This document shows, piece after piece, positions 22,223 to 31,479 of a DNA stretch of 38,717 nt (its first letter is position 1; every line of letters starts with the position of its first letter). Origin of the DNA: DASRJW01 sp964567755 (lineage in GTDB: Bacteria > Krumholzibacteriota > Krumholzibacteriia > G020349025); the NCBI GenBank assembly GCA_964567755.1, contig CAZMNW010000066.1, forward strand, positions 1-38,717. The letters are read 5' to 3'. A model generated the notes under the pieces. It was given only the letters and a program-made list of their open reading frames with translations. It searched no databases and was not told the origin of the DNA. A program made the position numbers and the translations under genes.

Positions 22223-23601
22223 CTCTGCCTGCGCGCGCGGATGTCGTCATTTGTGGCGCCGGCATCGCTGGGATTGCGGTGGCGCATCATTTGGCGGTAC
22301 ACGCAGGCCTCGGCAGCATTCTCCTCGTCGACGAGAGGCCGCCACTCACGCTCACCAGCGACAAATCCACCGAGGCATATCGCAACTTCTGGCCGGGGCC
22401 GGATGCGGCGATGATCCAGCTCATGAACCGCAGCCTCGACCTGATGCAAGACTTGGCGCGGCAGACCGACAACGCGTTGCGCATGAACCAGCGCGGCTAT
22501 CTGTACGCGACCGCGTCGCATGCGCATGCGCAAGCGCTGGCACAGGCTGCGGCGACGGCCGCTGAGCAGGGAGCAGGACCGCTGCGTGTGCATTCCCAAG
22601 CCGAGAGCGCGTCATACGCCGCATCCCCACCCGAGGGGCTGGTTCCGGGCCTGGACGGAGCCGATCTGTTGCAGAACCGCGACCTGCTGCGAACGCATTT
22701 CCCGGAGCTCAGCGAGCGCACCGTCGCGGCGTTGCACGTGCGTCGCTGCGGCTGGTTCAGCGGCCAGCAACTCGGCATGCTGCTTCTCGAGCGTGCGCGC
22801 GCTCGGGGTGTGGCGCTCGCGAGGGCGCGGCTCGAGGCGGTGGAATGTGCTGCAGGGCGCGTCTCTGGCGTGCAGCTCGATACAGGCGGCGACCGGCACC
22901 GCGTCGCGACGGGTTGTTTCGTCAACGCGGCCGGGCCGACCGTGCGGGACGTCGCCGCTCTCTGCGGTGTCGAGCTTCCCATCCACTGCGAGCTGCATCT
23001 CAAGGCCGCGTTTCACGATACGCTGCACGTGGTGCCGCGCGCGGCGCCGCTCCTCATCTGGGACGACCCGCAGCGATTGGAGTGGACCGAGGAAGAGCGA
23101 TCGTTGCTCGCCGCGAGTCCCGAACCGCAAGGCTTGTTGGACTTGCTGCCTGCGGGCGTGCACGCGCGCCCCGAAGGCGGCGAGGCAAGCACACAGATCC
23201 TGATTCTGTGGCCGACACATGCACGACCGGTCGCTCCGATCTTCCCGCTCCCGGAGGAGCCGGATTTCGCCGAGATCGCGCTGCGTGGAATGTCGGCGAT
23301 GCTGCCGGGGCTGCGTGCGTATCTCGCCGCCATGCCGCGCGCTTTCGTGGACGGCGGCTACTACGTCAAGACCGCAGAGAATCGTTTCGTCGCCGGGCCG
23401 ATGTGGGTGCCGGGTGCCTACGTGCTCGGGGCATTGTCCGGCTATGGTCTGATGGCGGCCTGCGGCGCGGCGGAGTTGGTGTCGGCGCATCTGACGGGTA
23501 GCGATTTGCCAGAATACGCCAGCGCCTTCACATTGGAACGCTACGAGGATCCGAAGTACTGCGAGCGATTGCAAGATTGGGGGCCGACGGGGGAGCTGTG
23601 A
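22219..23601 (+). CDS. FAD-dependent oxidoreductase of the D-amino-acid/sarcosine oxidase (DAO) type
   Basis: A 460-residue protein. The N-terminal dinucleotide fold reads DVVICGAGIAGIAVAHHL (8-25) and ends with the acidic VDE (about 37). ADK-type contacts DKSTEAYRNFWPG follow near 48. The second FAD block FVNAAGPTVRDVAALCGV is near 234, and the C-terminal FAD-contact block YVLGALSGYGLMAACGAAELV is near 407. This is the DAO fold used by sarcosine, dimethylglycine, glycine and D-amino-acid oxidases. It is not a class A hydroxylase such as kynurenine 3-monooxygenase, because it lacks the DG and GD motifs of that class. Coupled by ATGA overlap to the EamA exporter. Substrate unknown. Confidence 0.82.
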   Translation: MTLPARADVVICGAGIAGIAVAHHLAVHAGLGSILLVDERPPLTLTSDKSTEAYRNFWPGPDAAMIQLMNRSLDLMQDLARQTDNALRMNQRGYLYATASHAHAQALAQAAATAAEQGAGPLRVHSQAESASYAASPPEGLVPGLDGADLLQNRDLLRTHFPELSERTVAALHVRRCGWFSGQQLGMLLLERARARGVALARARLEAVECAAGRVSGVQLDTGGDRHRVATGCFVNAAGPTVRDVAALCGVELPIHCELHLKAAFHDTLHVVPRAAPLLIWDDPQRLEWTEEERSLLAASPEPQGLLDLLPAGVHARPEGGEASTQILILWPTHARPVAPIFPLPEEPDFAEIALRGMSAMLPGLRAYLAAMPRAFVDGGYYVKTAENRFVAGPMWVPGAYVLGALSGYGLMAACGAAELVSAHLTGSDLPEYASAFTLERYEDPKYCERLQDWGPTGEL

Positions 23602-23643
23602 GCGGTGGCGAGATTGGATGCGCGATGCCGCCGGGCTCGATCC

Positions 23644-23997
23644 TCAGCTCGTTCCCAGTTTGCCGAGAGGGCGGCGGCCGCTGAAACCGGTGTCGTAGTC
23701 GTGGAAGTACTCGATCGTCCGTTCCGGGTGGTGCCAGCAGTAGTAGATGCCGTCGCCGCTGTCGAAATCCACCAGCCACATCCCCTTCACTTCAACGCCG
23801 AGCTCCATCACGTGCGCAGCCCAGGCGCGCAACAGGCGATCGTAACGCTCCTCGAATTCGCGCCGGGCTTCACCCGCAGGCAGTGCCTCGAGCTGGCGCA
23901 CCAGGACCTCGGCCTGATCAGCCGCGGCATTGGTCAGCTCTTGCACGCGCGGCAGGAGCTCGAGGGATTCTTTCAACGTGAAGATTTTCTTGCTCAT
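23644..23997 (-). CDS. DUF2203 family protein
   Basis: A 117-residue protein matching the DUF2203 pattern. It begins with IFTLKESLELLPRVQEL, continues with a long charged helix pair (about 20-65), then GVEVKGMWLVDFDSGDGIYYCW and the closing WHHPERTIEYFHDYDTGFSGRRPL. This small family is widespread in environmental bacteria and has no known function. The gene is convergent with the FAD oxidase (42 bases between stops) and runs in the same direction as aminopeptidase P upstream. Confidence 0.82.
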   Translation of the reverse strand: MSKKIFTLKESLELLPRVQELTNAAADQAEVLVRQLEALPAGEARREFEERYDRLLRAWAAHVMELGVEVKGMWLVDFDSGDGIYYCWHHPERTIEYFHDYDTGFSGRRPLGKLGTS

Positions 23998-24048
23998 GAT
24001 GGATGCTCGACAGCCCTTGATTGAATGTCGGCTGGCCGTGGGGTCGTG

Positions 24049-25365
24049 TCAAGCCGCCGCGGCGCGTAGCGCCTCGAGGGCGTCGATTTCCTTGGGGACC
24101 GCGTCGGTCAGGACCTCGTGACCGCTGTCGGTGACCAGGACGTCGTCTTCGATCCGAATGCCGATGCCACGAAAACGGTCTGGCACCCCTTCTTGATCGG
24201 CGGCCACGTACAAGCCGGGTTCGACCGTGAGGACCATTCCCGGCGCGAAGGTGCGGGCCTCGCCTTCGACGGCGTACAGACCGACGTCGTGGACGTCGAG
24301 CCCGAGCCAGTGGCTGGTGCGGTGCATGTAGAAGCGGCGGTAGTCGCTGGAGCTCAACGCCCGTTCGGCTGGACCCGCGAGCAGACCGAGAGCGACCATG
24401 CCTTCGCAGAGCACCTGCAGTGCGCGTTGATGCGGAGCTTCGAAGGAAGCTCCCGGCCGCACGGCGGCGATGGCCTGCTTCTGCGCCTCGAGGACAACGG
24501 CGTAGAGATCGCGCTGCGCGTCGCTGAACCGTGGTCCAACGGGGAAGGTGCGGGTGATGTCGGCGGCATAGAGATCCATTTCAGCGCCGGCATCGACGAG
24601 CACGAGTTGTCCCGATTGCAACACGGCATTGTTCTCACGGTAGTGCAGGGTGTTGGCGTTGTCGCCGCCGCCGACGATGGTGCCGTAGGCAGGACCGCGC
24701 GCTCCGCGGCGGCGGAACTCGTATTCGATCATGGCCTCGAGCTCGAACTCGCGCATGCCCGGTCGCGTATCGTTCATGGCGCGCAAGTGACCTGCCGCAG
24801 CGGCGGCGATGGCGGCGCGCATTTGCTGCATCTCGAAGTCGTCCTTGACCAGGCGCATCTCGTGCAGGATCGTACCCGGGTCGTGTAGCTGCACGATGCC
24901 ACGTCCGCGCCGCGCCCGCGTGCGCCGATGGTCGTCGACGATACGTTGGACGAGTTGATCGAGCGCCTGGTCGCGCCCCCAGGCGTAATAAAGCGTGTCG
25001 ACATCGGCGAGCAGTTCCGGCAGGCGCGCGTCGAGATCCTCGATCGCGTGGGCGATGTTGGCGCCATAGACCTGCACTGCATTGTCGACGCCGGCGCGAC
25101 GGCCGCTCCAGATTTCGGCCTCGCGGTTCTTGGGGCGCACGAAGAGCACGAAGCGCGCTTCGGGCTTCCCGGGTTGCAACACGCAGACGGCGTCGGGCTC
25201 GTCGAACCCGGTCAGATAGTAGAAATCGCTGTCCTGACGGAAAGTGTATTCGGAGTCGGCGCTGCGCAGCCGCAGGCGCGCCGCCGGAATGACGATGGCG
25301 CCGCACGCGAGTGTCTGCATCAGGCGTTCGCGCCGGGCGGCGGCGCGCGCGAGAAGTTCGTGCAT
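24049..25365 (-). CDS. pepP: Xaa-Pro aminopeptidase (aminopeptidase P)
   Basis: A 438-residue metallopeptidase that removes N-terminal residues preceding proline. The N-terminal aminopeptidase P domain (about 1-165) contains SEYTFRQDSDFYYLTGFDEPDAV. The C-terminal pita-bread domain has all five metal ligands: Asp258 (VLVDAG), Asp269 (ADITR), His352 (SHWLG), Glu382 (TVEPGLY) and Glu406 (IRIEDDV). Length and spacing match the E. coli enzyme closely. AAGGTGG precedes the ATG. It lies 105 bases downstream of the AsmA-like gene, so it could be in the same transcript or have its own promoter. Confidence 0.94.
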   Translation of the reverse strand: MHELLARAAARRERLMQTLACGAIVIPAARLRLRSADSEYTFRQDSDFYYLTGFDEPDAVCVLQPGKPEARFVLFVRPKNREAEIWSGRRAGVDNAVQVYGANIAHAIEDLDARLPELLADVDTLYYAWGRDQALDQLVQRIVDDHRRTRARRGRGIVQLHDPGTILHEMRLVKDDFEMQQMRAAIAAAAAGHLRAMNDTRPGMREFELEAMIEYEFRRRGARGPAYGTIVGGGDNANTLHYRENNAVLQSGQLVLVDAGAEMDLYAADITRTFPVGPRFSDAQRDLYAVVLEAQKQAIAAVRPGASFEAPHQRALQVLCEGMVALGLLAGPAERALSSSDYRRFYMHRTSHWLGLDVHDVGLYAVEGEARTFAPGMVLTVEPGLYVAADQEGVPDRFRGIGIRIEDDVLVTDSGHEVLTDAVPKEIDALEALRAAAA

Positions 25366-25470
25366 GATTCCACCTTCCTCATCGACGGCGAGAGCGCCGC
25401 AGTATACGGAGCGCGGTAGCGCGCGGCAAGGCGGATGCCTGGCCTGTGTGGCTGGCGAGCGGAACGGTGC

Positions 25471-28158
25471 TCAGGGCTTGCGCGCGGTGTCGGCGGGCGC
25501 GGGTCGACGCTGAAACAATCCTTTCACCGCGCCATCGAGGACGCGCCTGACCGGCGAGCCCGCACTGTCCGAGGGCTGCACCACGCGTCCGAGCAGCCGG
25601 CGCAGCTCCTGCTCCCCGAGAACTCTGATGCCGCTGCGCGCCGCGGTGGTCTGCAGATTCGGCTGCAGGCGAGGCGATCGCAACGTGCCGCCCACATCGA
25701 AGTCCAGCACCAATCGACCCTGGGCATCGGTGAACAGAGAGCCGAGGCGGGAGGATGTTTGGCGCAGCGCCGCCTGGGTGAGTGCCGGAGACAATTGCAG
25801 GCCGAGTGCGAGCGCGAGCCCGCCATCGAGATCGATGCGTCCCTGCAACGTCGCCTCGGCGTCGTCGCCGCGCAGCTGCAGCTTGGGCAGCTGCACCTGG
25901 CCCGATTCGACTGCGAAAGAAAAGTCCAACTCGCGGTAATTCAAGTTCGCCAGCTGCGGCAGACCGAGGAGCTGACCGAGCTGTGTCAAGAGCGGCAAGT
26001 GACGGATGCGGCCATCGATGGCGATGCCGTGGCCCGCGCCACTCAGCTTTTGACGGATGGCCGCGCCACCTGAGCCCGCGGCCGACCAGTTCGAGCTGCC
26101 GTCGAGCGTGCCTTCCACCACCGCGCCGGCTGGAAAAAAATCAGCGAGCAAGCCACCGAGCGCGATCTTCTGCATCTCGAGCCCGAGCTCTTGGCGTGGC
26201 GCCGATGCCTCCGCGAGGTCGATTCGCGCCTTGCCGTTCAGAAGTCCGTCGTAGGTCCGCGCGCGCAGATTCGGGAGCTCCACCTGAGCGCCGCGAACCA
26301 GGATGTCGCTGCTCCACTCGCTGGCGTGGATCTTCCCCATGTGGCCATCGCGGGCGCGCAGCTGACCATTCGAGCTCGCGGGCGCCCCGGCGAGCGTCAC
26401 TTCACAGTCACGCAAGGTCAGCCGGTCATGCACGAGTGACGCGGCGCGCAGAGCGAGATCGAACTGGCCGCTGTCGCTCTGCAGGTGCAGGTGCGCGCGC
26501 TGCAATGTCGTTTGCTTCAAGTGCGCCTCGGTGGCGTCGAGATCGATCTCCAGATGCGCCGCTGGCAGCGGCGGGATGAGATTGACGGCCGTTGCCATGC
26601 CGCCGGTCGTGGTCGTGGAGTCCTTGGCAACAGCCGGTGCCGGGAGCACGGTGTCGAGGTCCAATCGCGCTGTGCTCGCACGCAGCACTAGAGATGGAGC
26701 CTGTGGGGGCAACGCCAGTTGCAGGCGCCCCGATGCCTGCAGCTGCGAGGTGCCGCAGGTCATCGTCGCTGATTCGATGTCGAAAGCGCTGCCGTTGCCG
26801 CGCAGTCGTGCTTGCAGCGCCAGCGGCTGCGCCAATTGCGGCGTTTCGATGCGCACGGCATCGAAAAGGAGAGTGCCCCGCCAGGAAGGCAACTCTTTGC
26901 CGGCTACATGACCCTGCGCGCGCACATCGACCGTGAGATTTCCCTGCACCCGCGCCGGCAGCGGGCGCCGCGACAGCGTCGCGGCCAGCGCGGTCCAAGT
27001 GGCGAGATCGACGCCCGCACGCAATCCCAGATCGTAGCGCGTCGCCGATGGATCGAAGAGGGCGAAGACCAGTGCGTCGGCGTCGAACGGCGTCGACGCC
27101 ACCTGCGCTTCGAGATTGCGTAGCACGAGGGAATCGCCATGCAGCGACGCGTCGAGGCGGATCGCTTCGATCGGAGCCGGCCAATGCGGCGCCGACAGTC
27201 GCCCGTTCTCGAGCGTGATGTTGCCGTCCACGTGTGGTGTGCCCGCTTCGGGCAGGTCCAACGTCAGGTCCAGTCGAGCCGTGCCGGTGGCCGCGACATC
27301 GGCCCACTGCGGCCAGCGTTCGCGCGGCAGGAGAGCGATGACCTCGGCCAGCTCGAATGCCTGGGCGCGCGTGCGCAGATGCAACACGGGTTTGCGAGCG
27401 CGCAGCGCCGCTTGTCCTTCCATCTCCAGGGCGAGGTCCTGAACCAGCAGGCGCAGGTGCTCGATGCGGGCGCTCGACGCGGCGAGGTCGACACCCACCA
27501 TGGGTTCGAGACGAACACGCAACGGCGGGAGCTTGGCTGCCAATCCGTTGGCGCGCAGCGCGGAGCTTTCGATCCAGCCGTCGACGCGCAATTCGCGGCG
27601 ATTGCGCTCGAGCTCGAGCACGAGCTCGGCAGCAAGCGGAAGGTGCAGCTCGATGCGGCTCTTGGCGCTTCGCACCTCGATCTCGCCGCCGCGCAGCACC
27701 AGCTTGCGCACGTGCAAGGCGAGCGGTGCCTCCGCTGCGGCCGCCGTTCCCGGCGCCGGGGAAGCAACGAGCCGTGTCGATGCGTAGTTCCACTCCCCGT
27801 TGGCGTTTTGCTCCAGCCAGATCTTCGGCGTGTCGATGACGAGCGATCGGAGGTCGAGTTGCCGGCGCAGCAACGGCAGAACGGCGAGATTGCAGCGCAG
27901 CGACTGGATTTCGACGAGGGTGGGAGCAACGAAGCCAGGGTTGGCGCGGACGCGCACGTCGCTCGCCACCATCGCGAGCGGCAGGAGACCGAGATGCACT
28001 CGGCCGATCTCGACTTCGCGTCCGAGTGCAGTTTCGAGACGCGTTTCCACGAGTGCCAGGAGTCGTGCGCTGGGCAAGGAGCGCGCGACGAGAACGATCG
28101 CAATGCCTGCGAGCAAGATGAACGCGACCGCGGCGAGCGCGAGGCGACGTTTCTTCAT
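25471..28158 (-). CDS. AsmA-family envelope protein
   Basis: An 895-residue protein with one N-terminal membrane helix (LALAAVAFILLAGIAIVLVA, about 6-25) and a long periplasmic region of repeated beta-rich segments. Its start is typical of AsmA proteins: LLALVETRLETALGREVEIGRVHLGLLP (about 33-60), then SLVIDTPKIWLEQNANGEWN near 105. A C-terminal AsmA domain falls near 640-850 (EGTLDGSSNWSAAG, LEMQKIALGGLLADFF). AsmA-like proteins are bridge-like lipid transporters or assembly factors between the two membranes. The ATG overlaps the stop of the upstream SLOG gene (ATGA), and GAGGAAGG precedes it. Confidence 0.85.
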   Translation of the reverse strand: MKKRRLALAAVAFILLAGIAIVLVARSLPSARLLALVETRLETALGREVEIGRVHLGLLPLAMVASDVRVRANPGFVAPTLVEIQSLRCNLAVLPLLRRQLDLRSLVIDTPKIWLEQNANGEWNYASTRLVASPAPGTAAAAEAPLALHVRKLVLRGGEIEVRSAKSRIELHLPLAAELVLELERNRRELRVDGWIESSALRANGLAAKLPPLRVRLEPMVGVDLAASSARIEHLRLLVQDLALEMEGQAALRARKPVLHLRTRAQAFELAEVIALLPRERWPQWADVAATGTARLDLTLDLPEAGTPHVDGNITLENGRLSAPHWPAPIEAIRLDASLHGDSLVLRNLEAQVASTPFDADALVFALFDPSATRYDLGLRAGVDLATWTALAATLSRRPLPARVQGNLTVDVRAQGHVAGKELPSWRGTLLFDAVRIETPQLAQPLALQARLRGNGSAFDIESATMTCGTSQLQASGRLQLALPPQAPSLVLRASTARLDLDTVLPAPAVAKDSTTTTGGMATAVNLIPPLPAAHLEIDLDATEAHLKQTTLQRAHLHLQSDSGQFDLALRAASLVHDRLTLRDCEVTLAGAPASSNGQLRARDGHMGKIHASEWSSDILVRGAQVELPNLRARTYDGLLNGKARIDLAEASAPRQELGLEMQKIALGGLLADFFPAGAVVEGTLDGSSNWSAAGSGGAAIRQKLSGAGHGIAIDGRIRHLPLLTQLGQLLGLPQLANLNYRELDFSFAVESGQVQLPKLQLRGDDAEATLQGRIDLDGGLALALGLQLSPALTQAALRQTSSRLGSLFTDAQGRLVLDFDVGGTLRSPRLQPNLQTTAARSGIRVLGEQELRRLLGRVVQPSDSAGSPVRRVLDGAVKGLFQRRPAPADTARKP

Positions 28159-28649
28159 CGCGCCCCTTCCTCAGGCTCGAGCGCCAGTTGCACCGCATGG
28201 GCGGCATCGCGCGCCCAGTGAATGGCGACCGTGGTGGAGTCCGGCGCTTGCGGGCGCCAGGTATCGAGGCCGATGACGCGACGCCCGAGCTTGAGGGCGA
28301 GGGCGATTTCCGACAAGGTGCCGGCGCCGCCACCGATGGCGATGACCGCGTCGGCGCTGGCGACCAGGACGACGTTGCGCGCGTGGCCGAGACCGGTGGG
28401 CAGTGGCACGGCGATCGCATCGTTGGCGGCGTCGGCGTCATAGCCGGGCAGGAGGCCGATCGTGAGCCCGCCTGCAGCGGACGCGCCGCGCGCGGCCGCG
28501 TGCATCACTCCGCCCAAACCACCGCAGAGAAGAATCGCGTCGTGCCGCGCGATCTCGCTGCCGACGCCCTCGGCGAGTTTTGTCTGCCCCGGTGTTGCGC
28601 GCCCGGCGCCGACCACGGCGATGCGCTTGCGGCGAATCACTGCCCTCAT
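28155..28649 (-). CDS. SLOG/TIGR00725-family nucleotide-binding protein (LOG-like)
   Basis: A 164-residue Rossmann-like protein. It begins RKRIAVVGAGRA (about 6-17) and has LCGGLGGVMHAAARGASAAGG (about 42-62), followed by TIGLLPGYD. The second nucleotide loop GGGAGTLSEIALALKLGRRVIGLD lies near 107-130. These are the marks of TIGR00725 proteins, relatives of lysine-decarboxylase-like LOG enzymes that may act on nucleotides. The PGGxGT form of true LOG enzymes is GGGAGT here, so cytokinin-type activity should not be assumed. The ATG at 28649 follows a G-rich stretch with unusually short spacing. Translationally coupled to the AsmA gene. Confidence 0.8.
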   Translation of the reverse strand: MRAVIRRKRIAVVGAGRATPGQTKLAEGVGSEIARHDAILLCGGLGGVMHAAARGASAAGGLTIGLLPGYDADAANDAIAVPLPTGLGHARNVVLVASADAVIAIGGGAGTLSEIALALKLGRRVIGLDTWRPQAPDSTTVAIHWARDAAHAVQLALEPEEGAR

Positions 28650-28750
28650 CCCCCCCGCCCATGCGCCGCGGCGGCTCACCCCGCGGGCGGCGTTGAGTGT
28701 ACAATGGCAGAGCCGACGCAGCCTCCACAAACCCCACGGCGGAGGATGGC

Positions 28751-29215
28751 ATGAAGACAGTAGGCGAGATCGTTCGAGGCCGCGGCATGTTGTACGTGCG
28801 GTCTCAGTCCAGCGTCTACGAAGCTGCAGAGTTCATGACGCAATCCCGCATCGGCGCCGTGCCGGTGCTCGACGACGAACGTCTGGTCGGTGTGTTTTCC
28901 GAACGCGACCTCATGACACGAGTCGTCGTCCCGGGACTCGACCCACGGCGCACTCCGATCGCAGACGTGATGACGCGCGATCTGGTCGTCGCCGAGCCCG
29001 ACGACACTTGGGAGGCCGCCATCGCCAAGATGGTGCAGCGTGGTTGCCGTCACCTCCCGGTTGTGCGGGCGGAGCATCTGCTTGGGTTCCTGTCACTCCG
29101 AGATCTCCTGCAGGTGGAGATCGAAGAACAAGCGGAGAGCCTGGCGATGATGACGCACTACGTACAGTATTTCCCGCCCGACGTGGAAGAACGCTTCCGC
29201 GACTCGGTCTCATGA
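28751..29215 (+). CDS. CBS-domain pair protein
   Basis: A 154-residue protein made almost entirely of two CBS domains. The first is about residues 10-62 (SSVYEAAEFMTQSRIGAVPVLDDERLVGVFSERDLM) and the second about 75-125 (DVMTRDLVVAEPDDTWEAAIAKM, CRHLPVVRAEHLLGFLSLRDLL). A short helical tail follows. CBS pairs bind adenine nucleotides and regulate partner proteins. GGAGG five bases before the ATG fixes the start. Its stop overlaps the start of threonine synthase (ATGA), which hints that it might report energy charge to that enzyme, though this is inference. A TACAAT box near 28700 may be the promoter. Confidence 0.88.
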   Translation: MKTVGEIVRGRGMLYVRSQSSVYEAAEFMTQSRIGAVPVLDDERLVGVFSERDLMTRVVVPGLDPRRTPIADVMTRDLVVAEPDDTWEAAIAKMVQRGCRHLPVVRAEHLLGFLSLRDLLQVEIEEQAESLAMMTHYVQYFPPDVEERFRDSVS

Positions 29216-30447
29216 GCGACGCGACAGACTGGCAGAGCTTCGCCATCGACCTCGAGTGCACGCGCTGCGGTGCGCGTGCCGATCTCGAGGTACCACACAA
29301 TCTGTGCGCCTGCGGCGCGCCGCTCTCCACGCGCTACGACCTCGCCGCTGCCGCCCGTCGCGTGTCGCCCGCCACGCTCGCGGCGCGACCTCCCGGACTG
29401 TGGCGCTACCGAGAATTCTTGCCCGTGCGCGAGGCGCGGCACATGACCAGCCTCGGTGAAGGCGGGACACCGCTCTTGGATCTACCGCGTCTCGGTGCGC
29501 GCCTGCAGACCGGTGGCGGCAGAGCCCCGCGACTATTGCTCAAGGACGAAAGCTTCAATCCGACGCAGAGTTTCAAAGCGCGTGGCATGGCGGTGGCCGT
29601 GTCGCGCGCTCGGGCGCTCGGCCTCGAGCACTTGGCCGTGCCGTCGGCGGGAAACGCCGGGTCTGCGCTCGCCGCCTATGCGGCCCGGGCCGGGTTGCGC
29701 GCCACGGTGTTCATGCCACGCGACACCGACCGGGCCTTCGTCGACGAATGCGTCATGCTCGGCGCACAGGTCGAGCTGGTCGACGGGCTGATCGACGACT
29801 GCGGTCGCCGTGTCGCCGCCGGCAAGAGCGCTGGGGGATGGTTCGATGTTTCGACCCTCAAGGAACCGTATCGTCTGGAAGGCAAGAAGACCCTCGGCTA
29901 CGAGCTCGCCGAGCAGCTCGATTGGCGGCTCCCGGATGTGATCATCTACCCGACGGGAGGCGGCACGGGACTCATTGGGATGTGGAAGGCGTTCGCCGAG
30001 CTGATCGAGCTCGGTTGGATCGCACCGCCGCTGCCGCGGCTCGTCAGCGTGCAAGCCTCCGGATGCGCGCCCATCGTGCGCGCCTTTCATGCGGGTGCCG
30101 CACAAGCCACAGCCTGGGAAGATGCGCACACGTTCGCGCTGGGCTTGCGGGTGCCGGTCGCGGTGGCGGATTTCCTCATGCTGCGTGCGCTGCGTGAGAG
30201 CGCTGGCACCGCCGTGGCGGTGAGCGACGCGGAGATCGCCTCCGCCGGCCGCGATCTGGCCACGTTCGAAGGCATCTTCCCGGCGCCCGAAGGCGCAGCC
30301 ACGTGGGCGGCGGTGCAGAAGTTGGCGGCGACCGACTTCCTGCACGAAGCGCAGAGCATCGTGCTGTTCAACACCGGTGGCTGGACGAAGTACGCCGAGG
30401 GCTGGCGCCGGGCTCTGGGCGTGGTTCATCCAGGGTTGAATCCCTGA
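29212..30447 (+). CDS. thrC: Threonine synthase
   Basis: A 411-residue PLP enzyme that makes threonine from O-phosphohomoserine. The N-terminus carries a zinc-ribbon-like set of cysteines (CTRCG at 17-21, CACG at 32-35), as in many bacterial threonine synthases. PLP-binding Lys122 lies in NPTQSFKARG, the phosphate loop SAGNAGSALAAYAARAG near 143, and the glycine loop YPTGGGTGLIGMWKAF near 245. STLKEPYRLEGKKTLGYEL is a strong family marker. It is translationally coupled to the CBS-domain gene and is followed by a hairpin that separates it from a convergent gene. Confidence 0.92.
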   Translation: MSDATDWQSFAIDLECTRCGARADLEVPHNLCACGAPLSTRYDLAAAARRVSPATLAARPPGLWRYREFLPVREARHMTSLGEGGTPLLDLPRLGARLQTGGGRAPRLLLKDESFNPTQSFKARGMAVAVSRARALGLEHLAVPSAGNAGSALAAYAARAGLRATVFMPRDTDRAFVDECVMLGAQVELVDGLIDDCGRRVAAGKSAGGWFDVSTLKEPYRLEGKKTLGYELAEQLDWRLPDVIIYPTGGGTGLIGMWKAFAELIELGWIAPPLPRLVSVQASGCAPIVRAFHAGAAQATAWEDAHTFALGLRVPVAVADFLMLRALRESAGTAVAVSDAEIASAGRDLATFEGIFPAPEGAATWAAVQKLAATDFLHEAQSIVLFNTGGWTKYAEGWRRALGVVHPGLNP

Positions 30448-30461
30448 ACCAAGATTCAGGT

Positions 30462-30483
30462 GGCCGCCGGGAGCTCGGCGGCC
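30462..30483. terminator. Strong hairpin between convergent genes
   Basis: GGCCGCCG (30462-30469) and CGGCGGCC (30476-30483) form a perfect 8-bp GC stem with a six-base loop, in the 48 bases between threonine synthase and a convergent gene. No T-tract is seen on either side, but the location suits a two-way terminator. Confidence 0.6.
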
Positions 30484-30495
30484 GGGCTCGATGTT

Positions 30496-31479
30496 TCAGA
30501 TGCGGCTCGCAGCGCCGGCCAAGGCGTTGGTCAGGGCCTGCGCCAGCGCCGGCGTGGTGAGCCCACGCGTTTGCACGTAGCGCAACACTTCGTGCACCAG
30601 CGACTCGTCGCACCAGAAGCCCTGATCCAGCATCCACAAGCTCGCCACCAGGGCTTCGTCCATCTCGTGCTCGTACCCCGAACGCACGAGGAGTCCGGCG
30701 AACCAGGTGCCGAGGAGCGCTGTCGACATCACGAGTTGCCAACCCGCGACCATGCCCGCGGGTGATGCCAGGGCGACGTTGCCGAGCGTACGATGTTGCA
30801 GATAGGTGCCGAGCATCTGCTGTTCCGGCGCGGACAGTGACGGGATGCTCTGCACTTTGTGGCGGGTGGCTTCTTGGGCCAGGTCGGCCATCCAGTCTCC
30901 GAATGCGTGCGAGTTGGTGCGCGACACCATGTGACGCACCAGATCCTGGACATACTGCGGTGCCGTCGGCACGGCCACATCTCCGATCCCGAGATCGAAG
31001 GGTTCCTTGTGGTCGGCCCAGGCTTGGACAAGCAACGCCAGGTCGCTCTTGGTGCGCCGACGCGAGCTCCCGAGCACTTCCTCGACGACGGCGAGACGGC
31101 GACGCCCCGCGGCCAGCGCCATCCCTGGGTTGTCGATGGCACGCGTGAGATCGTCCTGCAACCCGTCGGCGATCCAGTAGTAATGGTCCCACGGCAGGAC
31201 AATGTCCGCCTCCAGCTTCGCCTCGTGGACGTCCTGTACCGGAACGTGGCGCAAGGGCGCGGACTCGTCGTCGATCTCGATGCTGATCTCGAAGGGCTGA
31301 ACCTGGAGCATGGCGCGCAAGGCTTCGCGGCTGGACGGCATGGCCTGCAGGTAAATACGGTGCGGCGTCCGCAAGGCGAACACGGGCTCGAGCGGAGGCA
31401 AGTCCAGGAGACTGCTCGGGATCCAGCGAGTGGGCCGCGGCTCGGCGGGCAGGTCTTCCAGGCGCTCATCCGCTTGCAT
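30496..31479 (-). CDS. Unrecognised soluble protein, mostly helical
   Basis: A 327-residue protein with no signal peptide or membrane segment. The first 115 residues include EPVFALRTPHRIYLQAMPSSRE and IEIDDESAPLRHVPVQDVHEAKLEADIVLP, a beta-rich part. From about 120 to the end it is helical and rich in Leu/Ala, with RRRLAVVEEVLGSSRRRTKSDL and a VASLWMLDQGFWCDESLVHEVLRYV segment near 283-307. GGAGG six bases upstream fixes the start. It is divergent from aroA and convergent with threonine synthase, so it stands alone. I do not recognise a family. Confidence 0.65.
   Translation of the reverse strand: MQADERLEDLPAEPRPTRWIPSSLLDLPPLEPVFALRTPHRIYLQAMPSSREALRAMLQVQPFEISIEIDDESAPLRHVPVQDVHEAKLEADIVLPWDHYYWIADGLQDDLTRAIDNPGMALAAGRRRLAVVEEVLGSSRRRTKSDLALLVQAWADHKEPFDLGIGDVAVPTAPQYVQDLVRHMVSRTNSHAFGDWMADLAQEATRHKVQSIPSLSAPEQQMLGTYLQHRTLGNVALASPAGMVAGWQLVMSTALLGTWFAGLLVRSGYEHEMDEALVASLWMLDQGFWCDESLVHEVLRYVQTRGLTTPALAQALTNALAGAASRI

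Noticed and set aside
22219..23601. Kynurenine 3-monooxygenase
   Set aside because: The protein has the DAO-type fold and lacks the DG and GD motifs of class A hydroxylases; it is also far from the kynurenine operons.
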